A stretch of DNA of 64,000 nt from JAENVU01 sp963756815 (GTDB lineage Bacteria > Actinomycetota > Acidimicrobiia > IMCC26256 > JAENVU01). The translations under genes were made by a program, and so were the position numbers. Shown here in pieces: positions 32,016 to 41,941 of this stretch (position 1 is its first letter; every line of letters begins with the position of its first letter). The stretch spans positions 124,001-188,000 of the forward strand of contig CAVWPR010000002.1 of assembly GCA_963756815.1 (NCBI GenBank), given 5' to 3'. Below the pieces are notes generated by a model that was not told where the DNA came from, ran no database searches, and saw nothing but the letters and a program-made list of their open reading frames with translations.

Positions 32016-34248
32016 ATGACGGCGACGATCCCGGGCAACTCCACCACCCACTTCCGCACGTGCCCGCTCTGCGAGGCGATGTGCGGGCTCGAGCTGCCGC
32101 GTGACCGACGGAAGGGTCGATCGCATCCGCGGCGACCGCGACGACGTGTGGTCGAAGGGCTACCTCTGCCCGAAGGGCACCGCGCTCGGTCATCTCCACG
32201 AGGACCCCGACCGCATCCGCCGGCCGATGATCCGGACCGGCGACCAGTGGTCGGAGGTCGACTGGGAGACCGCGTTCGCACGGTGCGACGAGCTGCTGGC
32301 CGGCGTCGTCGAGACGCACGGCAAGGAGGCGATCTCCTGCTACATCGGCAACCCGACCGCCCACAACTTCTCGCTGGGCCGGTACGTGGGCCTGTTCATC
32401 GGGCTCGCGGCGCTGCCCGTCGTCTACTCCGCGGGCACCGTCGATCAGTGGCCGAAGAACCTCACCGCGGCGCTGATGTACGGGGGCATGTGGTCGATCC
32501 CGACGCCGGACGTTCCCCGGACGGACCACTGGATCATCATGGGCGGGAACCCGCAGGCGTCGCAGGGGTCGCTCCTCGCGTGTGCGGACATCCTCGGCGA
32601 GCTCGACGGCATCCGCGCCCGCGGTGGCAAGGTCGTGGTGATCGACCCGCGTCGGACGGGCACCGCGGACCGCGCCGACGAGTGGATCCCCATCGTTCCC
32701 GGCACCGACGCCGCGTTCCTCCTCGCGATGGTGAACGTGCTCTTCGCCGAGGACCTCGTCCACCTCGGTCCCGTCGGCGCCTACGTCGACGGCGTCGACG
32801 TGGTGCGGGCGGCGGCGGTCGACTTCACCCCCGAGCGCGTCGAGGCGACGTGTCGCATCCCGGCCGACACCATCCGGCGCGTCACCCGCGAGTACGCGGC
32901 CGCGCCGTCGGCGGCGCTCTACGGCCGCATCGGCACCTGCAACCAGGAGTTCGGGACGCTCACGTCCTGGTTGGTCGACGTCGTGAACATCCTCACCGGC
33001 AACTTCGACCGGCCCGGCGGCCTGATGTTCGGCAACCCGATCGCGTGGGGCGTGAACTCGTTGCCGAACCCGGCGCTCGCCGACGGTGTGCGGCCCGGCC
33101 AGTGGCGGTCGCGCGTGCGTGACATCCCCGAGGTGCTCGGCCAGGTGCCGGTCTCGTGTCTCGCCGAGGAGATCGACACCCCGGGGCCGGGCCAGATCCA
33201 CGCGCTCGTGACCATCGCCGGGAACCCCGTCATCAGCGCGCCCGGCGCCGGCCGGCTCGACGCCGCGCTCGAGCACCTCGACTGCATGATCAGCATCGAC
33301 AACGCGTTGAACGAGACCACCCGCCACGCGCACGTGCTGCTCCCCGGCCTCTCGGCACTCGAGCAGCACCACTTCGACGACCTCATCCCCATGTGGCAGG
33401 TGCGCAGCGCCCAGCGGCTCTCCGAGCCCGTGTTCGATCCGGGCGACCGACCGCACGAGTGGGAGATCCTCACGCGCATCGGCGCGATGTGCGCGGGGAT
33501 CCGCGACGCCGACGTCGACGTCGACGCGTTCGACGACGGGTACTTCGCCGCGCTCGCCGAGGCCAAGGGTGTCGACCCCGAGGCCGCCGCCGCTGCGTCA
33601 CCGGGGCGCGGGCCGCTCCGGCTGCTCGACCTCCAGATCCGGACCGGACCCTGGGGTGACCGGTACGGCGGGGTCGCCGACGGCCTGACCCTGCAGTCGT
33701 TCCGCGACGCGCCCCACGGCATCGACAAGGGGCCGATGACGCCGCGGATCCCCGAGATCCTGGAGACGCCGAACCGCCGCATCGATCTCGCGCCGGAGCT
33801 CGTCCTGGCCGATCTCCCCCGTCTCGCCGCGCGCGTCGAGCGGACGGTCGACGGCCTCCTGCTCACGTCGCGCCGCCACCTCAGGTCCAACAACTCGTGG
33901 ATGCACAACGTGAAGGTGCTCGTGAAGGGCAAGGACCGCTGCACGCTCCTCATCCATCCCGACGACGCCCACCGCGCCGGGGTGACCGACGGCGGCGTCG
34001 CCCGGGTGAGCTCCGAGGCCGGCAGCGTCGAGATCACCGTCGAGGTGAGCGACGAGATGATGCCGGGTGTCGTGTCGATGCCCCACGGGTGGGGTCACGA
34101 CAAGGCCGGCACCCGCATGGCCGTCGCCCGCGAGCACGCCGGGGTGAACAACAACCTGCTCGCGCCGGTCGACCACTTCGACCCGCTCTCGAACAACGCC
34201 GCCGTCAACGGCATCCCCGTGGAGGTCGCGCCCGTCTCCACATCCTGA
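32016..34248 (+). pseudogene. Molybdopterin oxidoreductase, formate dehydrogenase-like (one frameshift, likely error)
   Basis: About 743 residues when repaired. The N-terminal [4Fe-4S] site is CPLCEAMCGLEL plus the fourth Cys in SKGYLCPKG. One extra C near 32097 separates these parts; without it the join reads CGLELRVTDGRVDRIRGD. MGD-binding regions follow (IIMGGNPQASQGSLL, VVVIDPRRTGTADRADEW, SIDNALNETTRHAHVLLPG), then the C-terminal barrel HGWGHDKAGT. Where formate dehydrogenases have a Cys or Sec molybdenum ligand, this protein reads SAGTVDQWPKNL, with neither, so formate may not be the substrate. No accessory subunit gene is adjacent. Confidence 0.85.
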
Positions 34249-34352
34249 GGCGCCCGGGACGTCCGTCGTCGACGCGCACCGCCCGGACCTCGAGACTCCG
34301 CTCCTCGACGGCGGGCGCAGCGCCTCAGATCTCGATCTCAGATCTCGGATCA

Positions 34353-36009
34353 CTACTTGCCCGTGCCGGGGAGCGTCCTTCCAGTTCGGGACCGACGGGT
34401 GCGCCGGGCCGGCCGGACCGGCGCCGAACGCGAGCAGCACGTTCTGGGTCGCCTTCACCACGATCGGGTTGTACGCGGTCGCCGGGAACTCGGGCGGCTG
34501 CAGCTTGCTCACCCAGTAGTTGGTCCCGGTCGCGAACACGCCGGCGCCGCTCGGCGCCGTGTAGTAGGTGACGTCGGAGTAGCCGCTGCGTCCGTGACAC
34601 GTGATCGGCGAGTGGGCGACGATCTCGACGTTGTCGGGGCCGCCCTGACCGTGGATGTACTGGTCGTACTCCGAGCCCGACGAGGATCTCGATGTGCGAG
34701 CCGGCGGCCGACGCCGCTGTCGGCCCAGATCCAGTTGTCGGGCTCGACCACGATGCCGTCGGCACGCACCGGATTGCACTGGTACTGCTGCCCGATGATC
34801 TGCGCCTCGGGCCGGTTCACCGGCGAGTCGCGGAAACTCACCGTCGTCTGGCTCGGGTCGGTCAGGCGGATCGGGTCTGCGGTCGAGCGGTAGTTGACCA
34901 TGTGCCGGTCGACGCCCACCGCCGACGGCTCGAACCGCACCTGGCGGTACATCGCGTTCGCCCCGAGGAACAGCGAGGTTCACACCGGCGTCGCGCGCCG
35001 CCTCGGTCCCGTCGAACATCGACTTCGACCAGTACTCGTCGTGGCCGAGCGACACGATCGCCTTGTGCTGCTGCAGCAGCTGCGGGCGCTCGTGCACGTC
35101 GACGCTCGTCATGTAGGTGACGTCGAGGTTCAGCTCCTCGGCGCGCATCACCACGCGGCAGCTCGTTCGCCGACGCGGCGGCGACCCGTCGCCGACCGAC
35201 GTCGTACGGCCGGTCGAACGACACCATCTTCGACCGGCCACCGGGACCGCCGCCGACAGTCGTAGAGCGAGCAGCCGCCCCAGTGGTTGTACGCCTGCCA
35301 GGTGCTCACCGAGTTCACGATCACGTACGTGGCGGTGCTCGCGTCGTCGCGCACCGTCAGCGGCACCCACCGCTGCTGCCCGGTCGACGCGACCAGCTTC
35401 AGCAGGTACGAGCCGACCGGCCAGTCCTTGCCCACCACGAACGTGGTCGCGGGGTCCCAGCCGCGCCTCGTAGGTGTTCGTCGCGGGGATGAGCGTGGCC
35501 GGCGTCTGCACCTTGCCGGTCACGGGCGGCGACGTCCACACCAGCCGGCCGCCGAGGCCCTGGTACCAGCCGAGCCGGTACGCCTCGATCGTGAACGTCG
35601 GCGCGACGGTCGTTGGCGTAGAGGGTGACCGTCTCGCCCTGCTGCGCGCTGGTCACGTCGAGGTAGCCCTCGATGTCGTGGGTCGGCGCCGTCGTTCGTC
35701 AGCCGCCAGTTCGAGGTGCCGGGCTTGGCGTTCTCGTCCTCGGTCGCCTGGCTGTACGGCGGGGCGAGCGGCGCGAGCGTGGAGCTCGTCGTGGTGGACC
35801 GGGTGACCGACGACGGCGGTGCCGCGGCGCCGCCGTCGTCGCCGTTGCCGCCGAGCTGCCACGCGGCGACCGTCGCGACCGCGACCACGGCCGCGCCCGC
35901 GAGCGCGAACAGGCGCTGACGACGGCGGCGACGAAGGCGCGCCGTGCGTCGCTGCCGCCGGGTGAGGGCCGGCGGGACGAAGGCGGGAGGGCCGCGTCGG
36001 ATCGGACAT
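34353..36009 (-). pseudogene. Exported N,N-dimethylformamidase beta-subunit-like protein (at least eight frameshifts)
   Basis: Repaired by removing single bases, the protein is about 550 residues: MSDPTRP, a basic stretch, one membrane anchor (LFALAGAAVVAVATVAAW), a Thr/Ser linker, then IEGYLDVTSAQQGETVTLYA, FTIEAYRLGWYQGLGGRLVW, STATYVIVNSVSTWQAYNHWGG, KAIVSLGHDEYWSKSMFDG and YNPIVVKATQNVLLAFGAGP. These blocks belong to the dimethylformamidase beta-subunit-like C-terminal family. Breaks lie near 34377, 34700, 34722, 34975, 35162, 35250, 35460, 35613, 35695 and probably 35985. Each is a single added base; the protein is otherwise well conserved, which argues for sequence error. Confidence 0.72.
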
Positions 36010-36175
36010 CCGCTCGAGCGTACCGACGCGAACGGCCGAATCACGGGACCCGCCCCGCCCGCTCGTGCTCGCTTCGCTCACGGGCCGCTCGGGCCACGGG
36101 CGCTCCACGCACCGTCGTATTCGTGAGGCGCTCGTTCATCTTCGGCGCGCCCTGCTCGCCGTAGTCTGCGGCCCC

Positions 36176-37354
36176 ATGGACGCCGACCAGATCCTCGCCC
36201 TCACCGACCGGCTGCTCGCCGAGCACGACCCCGCCGACCGGATCGACTTCCGCGGCGCCCAGTACGACCAGGGCCTCGCGTGGGTCCACTTCCCCGAGGG
36301 GTTCGGCGGGCTCGGCGCCGACGCGAAGCTCCAGCGCGTCGTCGAGGACCGCCTGCGCGATGCCGGCGTCAAGTACACCGAGATCGGCTGGAACGGCTTC
36401 GGCCTGTTCCTCGCCGCGCCCACGATCGTCGCGCACGCGCAGCCGGAGACGAAGGCCCGCCTCCTGCGTCCCCTGTTCACCGGTGAGGAGATCTGGTGCC
36501 AGCTGTTCAGCGAGCCCGGCGCCGGGAGCGACCTCGCGTCGCTCGCGACCCGCGCCGTGCGCGACGGCGACGAGTGGGTGGTCAACGGTCAGAAGGTGTG
36601 GAACACGCTCGCGCACATGGCCGACCGCGGGATGCTCGTCGCCCGCACGGACCCGGACGTGCCCAAGCACCGTGGGCTCACCTACTTCGCGCTCGACATG
36701 CACGCGCCGGGGGTCGAGGTGCGGCCGCTGCGGCAGATCACCGGTGAGGCCGAGTTCAACGAGGTCTACATGACCGACGTCCGCGTTCCCGACGCGGACC
36801 GGATCGGCGATGTCGGCGACGGCTGGCGGGTGTCGATGACGACGCTCATGAACGAGCGGGTCACGATCGGTGGCTCGGTCGCAGCGCGCGAGTCGGGACC
36901 GATCGGCGAGCTGATGAAGGTGTGGCGCGAGCTCCCCGACGACCGGCGCGACGCGGTGGCGCAGGACGCGGTGATGAAGCTCTGGATCGAGGCCGAGGTC
37001 CTGCGCCTCACCAACATCCGCGCCGGCCAGAACCGAAAGGCCGGGATCGCCGGCCCCGAGGGCTCGGTGAGCAAGCTGGCCTTCGCCGAGGTGAACAAGC
37101 GCATCTACTCGGAGGCGATCAACCTGCTCGGCCCCGACGGTGTGCTCATCGACCACTACGACTTCGTGCGCCCCGAGTCGGCCAACCTGACCGGCGGCCT
37201 CGACATCCGCAAGATGTTCCTGCGGGCGCGGGCGAACTCGATCGAGGGCGGCACGTCGGAGATCCTGCGCAACATCCTCGGCGAGCGCATCCTCGGGCTC
37301 CCGGGCGAGCCCCGGACCGACAAGGCGCTCCCGTGGAAGGACGTCCCGCGCTGA
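36176..37354 (+). CDS. Acyl-CoA dehydrogenase
   Basis: A 392-residue acyl-CoA dehydrogenase. FPEGFGGLGADAKLQRVVED, WCQLFSEPGAGSDLASLATR (FAD loop), EWVVNGQKVWNTLAHMADRG, PLRQITGEAEFNEVYMTDVR and the end IEGGTSEILRNILGERILGLP mark the family. The N-terminus (MDADQILALTDRLLAEHD) is short. It stands alone, between a badly broken exported-protein gene and a beta-helix gene, and its own frame is intact over 1.2 kb. That contrasts with the dense frameshifts on both sides. Confidence 0.93.
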   Translation: MDADQILALTDRLLAEHDPADRIDFRGAQYDQGLAWVHFPEGFGGLGADAKLQRVVEDRLRDAGVKYTEIGWNGFGLFLAAPTIVAHAQPETKARLLRPLFTGEEIWCQLFSEPGAGSDLASLATRAVRDGDEWVVNGQKVWNTLAHMADRGMLVARTDPDVPKHRGLTYFALDMHAPGVEVRPLRQITGEAEFNEVYMTDVRVPDADRIGDVGDGWRVSMTTLMNERVTIGGSVAARESGPIGELMKVWRELPDDRRDAVAQDAVMKLWIEAEVLRLTNIRAGQNRKAGIAGPEGSVSKLAFAEVNKRIYSEAINLLGPDGVLIDHYDFVRPESANLTGGLDIRKMFLRARANSIEGGTSEILRNILGERILGLPGEPRTDKALPWKDVPR

Positions 37355-37374
37355 ACGCTGCCGGCCGCCCGGCG

Positions 37375-38391
37375 CTACGGGTTCAGCGGGTGCGCGGCGT
37401 GCCATGCCGCGAGCGCACGGTCCCAGACCTTGCGGTCCCGCGTGACGCGGAAGCACTTCGGGAGCTTGTCCGGGTAACGACCCTTCCCGAGCCACACGAC
37501 CACGTTGTTCGAGCACTGCACGCGGTACCCGGTGGGCAGGCCGAGGGTCTGGTGGTTCGGCCTCTGGTCGACACGGAAGACGTTGTCGCGGATCACGAGC
37601 TTCGGCCCGCGCCCGTGCTCGTCCCACTTGAAGAAGCCGCCGTTGCCCGGTGCGCGGCCCTTGTAGACGGTGGGCATCGGCTCGAGTCGCACGACGTTGT
37701 TGCGGATCGTCTCGGTGTTGGAGCTGCCCTCCGCCGAGTCGCCCTTCGTGGGCCGCGCCGAGAACGCGACGTAGCACCCGTCGAGGAGGCTGTCCTCCAC
37801 GACGCCGCTGTAGAGCTCGTCGTTCTGGACGCAGTCGTCGTGGATGAACGAGAGGTGCGCGCCGCTGATCGTGAAGTCGTCGGCGCCGCTGCGCACCCCG
37901 ATCCCGTCTCCGATGTTGTGCACGCGCGCGCCGGCGACGGTGAAGTCCCGGTTGGTGAAGGCGAGGCCCGTCGTGTGGTGGAACGTGGACCACGGCGTCG
38001 ACTGCGGGTAGGTGCCGACGATGGCACCGCCGAGCCAGCACCCACCGGCGCCGCCGCCGAAGGACACGGGATAGGTGGCGGTCTGGAGCCAGAGCGCTCC
38101 GAGCGCGTCGACGGTCGCGTCGGCAGGGACGTCACTCGTGGAACGCTCGGTCTGGAACCCGCGGAGCGTGGCGGCGACGCGGCGGTCGCTCAGGCAGCGC
38201 ACCGCCTGCTCCAGCGAGCTCGTGGCCGCAGGCGTCGCCCGGTCCGCCGCGGACGTACTCCTCGCGCCGGCGACTCCGGGATCCGCCACTCCGGTCGCGG
38301 CGAGCGCCACGACGAGACCGACGGCGCCGACGGCGCCGAACCGGAACCGCCGCCGCGTCGATCGTCGGTCGCGCACCCGTCTCCTCCGCAT
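37375..38391 (-). CDS. Exported parallel beta-helix-like protein
   Basis: A 338-residue protein. After a twin-Arg-rich start (MRRRRVRDRRSTRRRFRF) comes a hydrophobic signal segment (GAVGAVGLVVALAATGVA) ending near GVAGA. The mature part has repeated short strands with turn Asn/Asp residues (FTVAGARVHNIGDGIGVRSG, FTISGAHLSFIHDDCVQND, GVVEDSLLDGCYVAFS, IRNNVVRLEPM), as in right-handed beta-helix proteins. Possible roles are carbohydrate binding or lyase; no catalytic motif is clear. I chose the Met at 38391 because the upstream open frame runs into the tRNA gene. Confidence 0.75.
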   Translation of the reverse strand: MRRRRVRDRRSTRRRFRFGAVGAVGLVVALAATGVADPGVAGARSTSAADRATPAATSSLEQAVRCLSDRRVAATLRGFQTERSTSDVPADATVDALGALWLQTATYPVSFGGGAGGCWLGGAIVGTYPQSTPWSTFHHTTGLAFTNRDFTVAGARVHNIGDGIGVRSGADDFTISGAHLSFIHDDCVQNDELYSGVVEDSLLDGCYVAFSARPTKGDSAEGSSNTETIRNNVVRLEPMPTVYKGRAPGNGGFFKWDEHGRGPKLVIRDNVFRVDQRPNHQTLGLPTGYRVQCSNNVVVWLGKGRYPDKLPKCFRVTRDRKVWDRALAAWHAAHPLNP

Positions 38392-38477
38392 CGCGAAGGC
38401 GACATTCTCGCGGACGGGCGGCCCGGCCCCGGACGCGGGACGGATGCGGCGGAGATGAGTGCGCGATCGCTCGTGAC

Positions 38478-38552
38478 TGGAGGTGGCGGTGGGAATTGAA
38501 CCCACGTCCAGGGTTTTGCAGACCCTTGCCTGAACCACTCGGCTACGCCACC
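38478..38552 (-). tRNA. tRNA-Cys (anticodon GCA)
   Basis: Cloverleaf read on the minus strand: acceptor GGTGGCG/CGCCACC, D stem GCC/GGC, anticodon stem AGGGT/ACCCT with loop CTGCAAA (anticodon GCA), T arm GTGGG-TTCAATT-CCCAC, discriminator T and encoded CCA. The U73 discriminator is the known identity base for cysteinyl-tRNA synthetase. 75 nt including CCA. No other tRNA is nearby. Confidence 0.93.
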
Positions 38553-38606
38553 GGGACCGCCGAGGTTATCCCGCCCGGCTCGCAGCACCGGCCGAGTCTC
38601 CGCGCC

Positions 38607-40570
38607 GTGGGGGGCCACACGAGTTCGGTGGGTCGTCGCGGCCGCGTGCCTGGTCGTCGCCTGGTCGTCGGCTCGGTCGTCGTCGTGATCGTCGCGACGC
38701 TCGGTGCCGGCGCCGCCGCGCGTTCGGTCCCGACCGAGCGGCGGTGCGACTGGCCGATGTGGGGGTACTCGATCGGCCGCACCTTCGCGACCCGGTGCCC
38801 CACGCGGATCACGCCGACCACCGCCCGTGACCTGCGGCTGCGGTGGTTCACGCCGACCCACGACGTCGTGACCGCGACCCCGGCGCTGGCCCACGGTGTG
38901 CTCTACGTCGGCGACTGGTCGGGTCGGGTCGTCGCCCTCTCGGCGCGGACCGGACGCCGTCACTGGACATTTCGCGCGCCGGTGCACCCGCAGGTGTACA
39001 GCGGCCAGATCGTCGCGTCGGCCGCGGTGGCCGACGCCGGCGGCGTCCGCACCGTGTTCGTCCCGGCCGGGAAGACGATGTTCGCGCTGCGTGCCGCGCG
39101 ACGGCACCCCGCGCTGGTCGTACCGGATCGGTCCCAGGGTTCGGGGCAACTCCAGCGAGATCGAGTCCTCTCCGGTGGTCGTGGACGGCACCGTCATCGT
39201 CGGGTGGGACGTCCACAACGAGCCGAAGGGCGGCCGGCCGGCCGGCGTCGTCGCGCTCGACGCCCGCACGGGTCGCGTCCGCTGGCGAACGGTGACCGCG
39301 CCCGGTGAGACAGCGGGCCGAACGCCACGGGCGCCGGGCTGCGGCGACGTCTGGGGCTCGCCGGCCGTCGACCGCGCGCGGGGACTGGTGATCGTCGGGA
39401 CCGGCAACTGCGTCGTCGCCGACGGCTGGGGTCGAGGCGAGCGACGCGCTCATGGCCTTCGACCTCGACGACGGGCACGTGCGTTGGATCTACCAACCCC
39501 ATCCGCCGAACCAGGACGACCTCGACTTCGCGGGCGTGCCCAACCTCTTCGAGGTCGACGGCCGCCCGCTCGTCGGACTCGGCAACAAGGACGGGCAGGT
39601 ACTACATCGTCGATCGCGAGTCCGGCGCGCCGGTCGCGACCGTCGACGCCACCGCGCCCGGGCCTGACCCGCCCCGGGGGCAACTTCTCCACCGGCGGGT
39701 TCATCGGGCCGGCGGCCTACGCGGACGGGATGGTGGTGGGCGGGACGGCGGTCGGCCGTGCGCCGTACCTGCACGGCATCGACGTGCGGACCGAGCGCAT
39801 CGCGTGGCAGAACCGCGAGCCCGCCGCCACCTACGCGGCCACGGCGATCGCCGGAGACGTCGCCTTCGTCGGCGGGACCGACTTCACGCTGCGGGCGGTG
39901 CGCGTCGCCGACGGCGACCGTTCTCTGGTCGCATCCCACGAAGGGCGCGGTCTCGGGCGGCGCGGTGGTCGACCGCGACCGGCGTCTACGCAGTCGCCGG
40001 CATCCGTGAGCCCGGCACCGGGCTCGCGGAGCCGCACGAGCGGCGTCTACGCGTTCGTGCTCCACGGGCAAGGCCGTTCCACATCCGCATCCCGAGGCCA
40101 CCGACCACCACGTCGCACCGACGACCGCCGGCGCCGCCGAGGCCGCAGCGAGTGCGTCGGCGCGCCGTGCGCCCTGGCGTTCACCCTCCGGGCCCCGCCC
40201 GCCGGGCTGACCCCGGACCGCGACGCTCGAGATCACCGAAGCCCCGTTCCGGCTGCACGTGACGACGAGCGGGCTCGGCGACCCGGCGCAATGGGTCCGG
40301 CCCGGCAGCGCGGCGGCCGCAGAGGGCGCGACGAGCTACGGCGTCTTCATGTCCGAGTCGCGACGACGACCCGACCGGTGGCCTGGTCTGCGTGCTCGAC
40401 GCCGACGGCAGCGTGCACCGGCACGTCGCGATCCCCGTGCCGGGCGCCACCTACAACCGGGTCACCATCGTCGCGATCACGCGGCGCCACGATGCCGAGC
40501 CTCGCCGACGGCTTCGACCGCCTCGTCACCACGCCAGTCCTTCACGCCGCCACTCGCACCTCGTCACTAG
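38607..40570 (+). pseudogene. Exported PQQ-like beta-propeller protein (about a dozen frameshifts)
   Basis: Repaired length about 650 residues. A basic start and membrane segment (LVVGSVVVVIVATLGAGAAA) precede WD/PQQ-type blades: VVTATPALAHGVLYVGDWSG, VVALSARTGRRHWTFRAP, VVALDARTGRVRWRTVTAPG, GIDVRTERIAWQNREP and AFVGGTDFTLRAVRVADG. A C-terminal part of about 120 residues is unlike the propeller (ITEAPFRLHVTTSGLGDPAQ). Breaks near 39095, 39427, 39600, 39655, 39920, 39985, 40020, 40065, 40170, 40225, 40360 and 40485 are each cured by removing one base. Likely an extracellular pyrroloquinoline-quinone-type or structural propeller. Confidence 0.7.
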
Positions 40571-40579
40571 GAGGTCACC

Positions 40580-41722
40580 ATGCGCCGCACCGTCGTCATC
40601 CTGCTCGCCGCAGTCGTCGGCATCGGCCTGCTCACCGCGCTGCCCGGGCGGGGCCGCGAGTGATCGGTCGCGACGTCGCGGCCGATCGTGTTCAACGGAC
40701 AGGGCAACAACCTCGACGCGTACGAGTCGGTGCCACCCTTCCGCCACCAACGCGTGATCACCACCCGCGCCGACGACCCCGACCGGCCTCGACATCAACG
40801 CGCAGATCTGCTTCTTCCCGGGCCGGCACCACGGTGCGCGCTGGTTCATCGCGGGCGAGGACACGGGGCAGCCGAACCCGCCTCAGGGCTGGGGGATCTT
40901 CGCGCTGAAGGGCACGAAGGATCGGCAAGCTCCGCCGCTCGCGAGGTCGGCAAGCTGACGCCCACCTACCAGGGCTCGGCCGACAACGCCGAGAACTACG
41001 GCTGCGGGTTCCTGCGCGACGGGCGGGTGCTCACGACCGACGTGGGGAACCAGGCCGTCCGGCGTCCGGCGACGGTCAGCTGATCGTGTGGTTCCCGCCG
41101 TTCGACCGCACCACGGTGCGCTACTGCAAGATCGACGTCGCCATCGCGACCGCCGGCGGGATCGCCGTCGACGCGCGAGGATCGGGTCTACGTCGCGTCG
41201 GCGCGCCCACCGACCGTCGGGCATCCACCGCTACACCGGGCCGTTCCCGACCTCGGACCAGCCGAGCGGAGGCTGCGACTCTCACGACGCCACCGGCGCA
41301 CCCATGACCACCAAGGTGAAGAACGAGATCGTTCATCCCCACCGCTGCGACCGCTCGCGACGCCGAACGCCATCGTGCCGCGCGCCGCGCGGCGGTTGGT
41401 ACGTCTCGAGCGTCTTCAACGGCGTGATCGCCGAGTACTCCGGGTCGGGCCGCTACCGCCGCACGATCCTCCAGCCGCCCGCGGGCGAGGTCCTCGGGGC
41501 CAAGACCTATCCACCGGCACCCCGCTCGGCATCGGCGTCGATCGCCGCGGCGACCTCTTCTACGCGGACATCGGGATCGTCGTCAGCCCCGACGGCGTCG
41601 GTCCGGGCAACGACAACGGCACCGTCCGCCGCATCCGCTTCGTCGGCGGCACGCCCCAGCCGCCCGAGACGATGGCGAGCGGACTCGCGTTCCCCGACGG
41701 CATTGGTGTCCTCGAACGCTGA
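40580..41722 (+). pseudogene. Exported NHL/SMP-30-like beta-propeller protein (many frameshifts)
   Basis: MRRTVVILLAAVVGIGLLTA is a signal peptide, and the start has AGGAGG at the right distance, 9 bp after the previous gene. Fragments then read RPIVFNGQGNNLDAYESVPP, INAQICFFPG, ENYGCGFLRDGRVLTTDVGNQ, IVWFPPFDRTTVRYCKIDVA, FNGVIAEYSGSGRYRRTILQ and GIGVDRRGDLFYADIGIVV, ending VLER at 41722. Repeats of this kind are typical of six-bladed NHL or SMP-30 propellers. At least eight frame changes and one in-frame TGA (40661) occur. Probably cotranscribed with the PQQ-like propeller gene. Confidence 0.65.
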
Positions 41723-41752
41723 TCGGCCGAGCCGAGCCCCTAGGATCCGCCG

Positions 41753-41866
41753 ATGGCCAAGCCGAAGAAGAAGGGCGACAGCAGCACGCCCGCAGGTTCA
41801 CCCGAAGGTCCTCCCGGCAAGAAGCAGCGGTCGCGAGCGCGTCGAAACAGCGGCAAGCGCAAGTAG
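41753..41866 (+). CDS. Small very basic protein (37 residues)
   Basis: MAKPKKKGDSSTPAGSPEGP, then PGKKQRSRARRNSGKRK: about a third Lys/Arg, no hydrophobic core, probably disordered. Such tails bind nucleic acid or ribosomes. No convincing Shine-Dalgarno sequence is seen; the TAG stop and ATG frame are intact. I do not recognise the family, and a chance ORF is possible. Confidence 0.45.
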   Translation: MAKPKKKGDSSTPAGSPEGPPGKKQRSRARRNSGKRK

Positions 41867-41941
41867 CCGCGGAGCGCGTCGACCAGGACCGCCGGGTCGG
41901 CAGAACGGGATTCCGTCGGCACCGGTAGAGTCTCCGCCCCT

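Noticed and set aside
32016..34248. Selenocysteine in the molybdopterin oxidoreductase
   Set aside because: No in-frame TGA exists in the repaired reading frame.
36041..38041. Long minus-strand open frame across the acyl-CoA dehydrogenase gene
   Set aside because: It is a GC-driven shadow of the intact dehydrogenase and beta-helix genes.
38478..38552. tRNA-Sec (selC) near the candidate selenoprotein
   Set aside because: The anticodon is GCA, and the length and stems are those of ordinary tRNA-Cys, not the long-armed UCA tRNA-Sec.
40661..40663. In-frame TGA in the NHL-like propeller gene as a second selenocysteine codon
   Set aside because: It lies just after the signal peptide with no redox motif, in a stretch full of frame changes; three inserted bases nearby would explain it.
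34353..41722. Programmed ribosomal frameshifting in the exported-protein genes
   Set aside because: Around ten shifts per gene, no common slippery sequence or stimulatory structure, and error-like single-base insertions elsewhere in the left part.
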